A DNA stretch of 34,218 nt from contig JAIXOJ010000140.1 of the NCBI GenBank assembly GCA_027486835.1, positions 1-34,218 on the forward strand, in the 5' to 3' direction. The position numbers and the translations under genes are program-made. This document shows positions 34,175 to 34,218 of the stretch, piece after piece. The notes below the pieces were generated by a model. It did not search any database. It had not been told where the DNA came from and saw nothing but the letters and a program-made list of their open reading frames with translations. Every line of letters starts with the position of its first letter. The stretch's first letter is position 1. This DNA comes from Chitinophagaceae bacterium (lineage in GTDB: Bacteria > Bacteroidota > Bacteroidia > Chitinophagales > Chitinophagaceae).

Positions 34175-34218
34175 TATATTTGCACCCCGCCGCAAGGCAA
34201 GGGAAAAGTTCTTTAAGC
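34175..34218 (+). promoter_or_regulatory. Likely stable-RNA (rRNA operon) promoter and leader start
   Basis: TATATTTG (34175-34182) is an exact Bacteroidota -7 element. It is followed by CACCCCGCCGCAAGGCAA and by AAAAGTTCTTTAAG at the window edge. A GTTCTTT word shortly after the start of transcription is what I recall from rRNA leader regions of this group, where it belongs to the antitermination signal. No -33 TTG is obvious. Upstream, a 16-bp palindrome TATACTATATAGTATA lies at 34069-34084. If right, 16S rRNA begins a few hundred bases beyond the window. Confidence 0.5.

Overview
The window looks like a chromosomal segment of a Bacteroidota bacterium, most likely in or near Chitinophagaceae. 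The base composition is AT-rich. Secreted proteins carry type IX secretion (T9SS) C-terminal sorting domains, and a two-domain ECF sigma factor is paired with a membrane-anchored barrel-like protein. Promoter-like motifs follow the Bacteroidota TAnnTTTG pattern, and there are no clear Shine-Dalgarno sites. No phage, plasmid, transposase, integrase or CRISPR gene was seen.

Layout, left to right. Positions 1-126 hold a 21-bp-period repeat array cut by the window edge. Positions 628-3703 (minus) hold a lipoprotein, an ECF sigma factor and an overlapping single-pass membrane protein. Positions 4050-7220 (minus) encode a large leucine-rich-repeat T9SS cargo protein. Positions 7540-11815 (plus) hold a lipoprotein, a small methyltransferase, a TerC-family membrane protein, an LpxD-like acyltransferase and a metallophosphoesterase. 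Positions 12034-16131 (plus) hold an unknown exported protein, a DoxX-like membrane protein and a second LRR T9SS cargo, followed by a 19-codon relic of a second copy of the DoxX-like gene's end. Positions 16400-17815 (minus) hold two unrecognised genes with related leaders and trailers that resemble integron gene cassettes. Positions 17972-18351 are a second 21-bp array. Positions 18452-24942 (minus) form a compact three-gene operon: a SNF2-family ATPase followed by two tandem, paralogous, unrecognised proteins of about 600 residues. Positions 25392-33419 are mostly housekeeping: RluE-like pseudouridine synthase, a third 21-bp array, guanylate kinase, a CDGSH iron-sulfur protein, a nucleotidyltransferase/GHMP-kinase fusion, a 2-oxoglutarate oxygenase, a ChrA transporter, an HhH protein and a PhnP-like hydrolase. 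The right end holds a fourth 21-bp array and what looks like a stable-RNA promoter and leader, so an rRNA operon may start just beyond the edge.

The most unusual signals are: (1) four intergenic tandem arrays with unrelated consensus sequences but the same ~21-bp period; (2) the SNF2 ATPase plus duplicated ~600-residue partner operon; (3) three copies of a ~200-bp dispersed intergenic element; (4) a cassette-like gene pair with a foldable attC-like spacer; (5) a 60-bp perfect palindrome. All functional statements come from reading motifs by eye; no database search was run.
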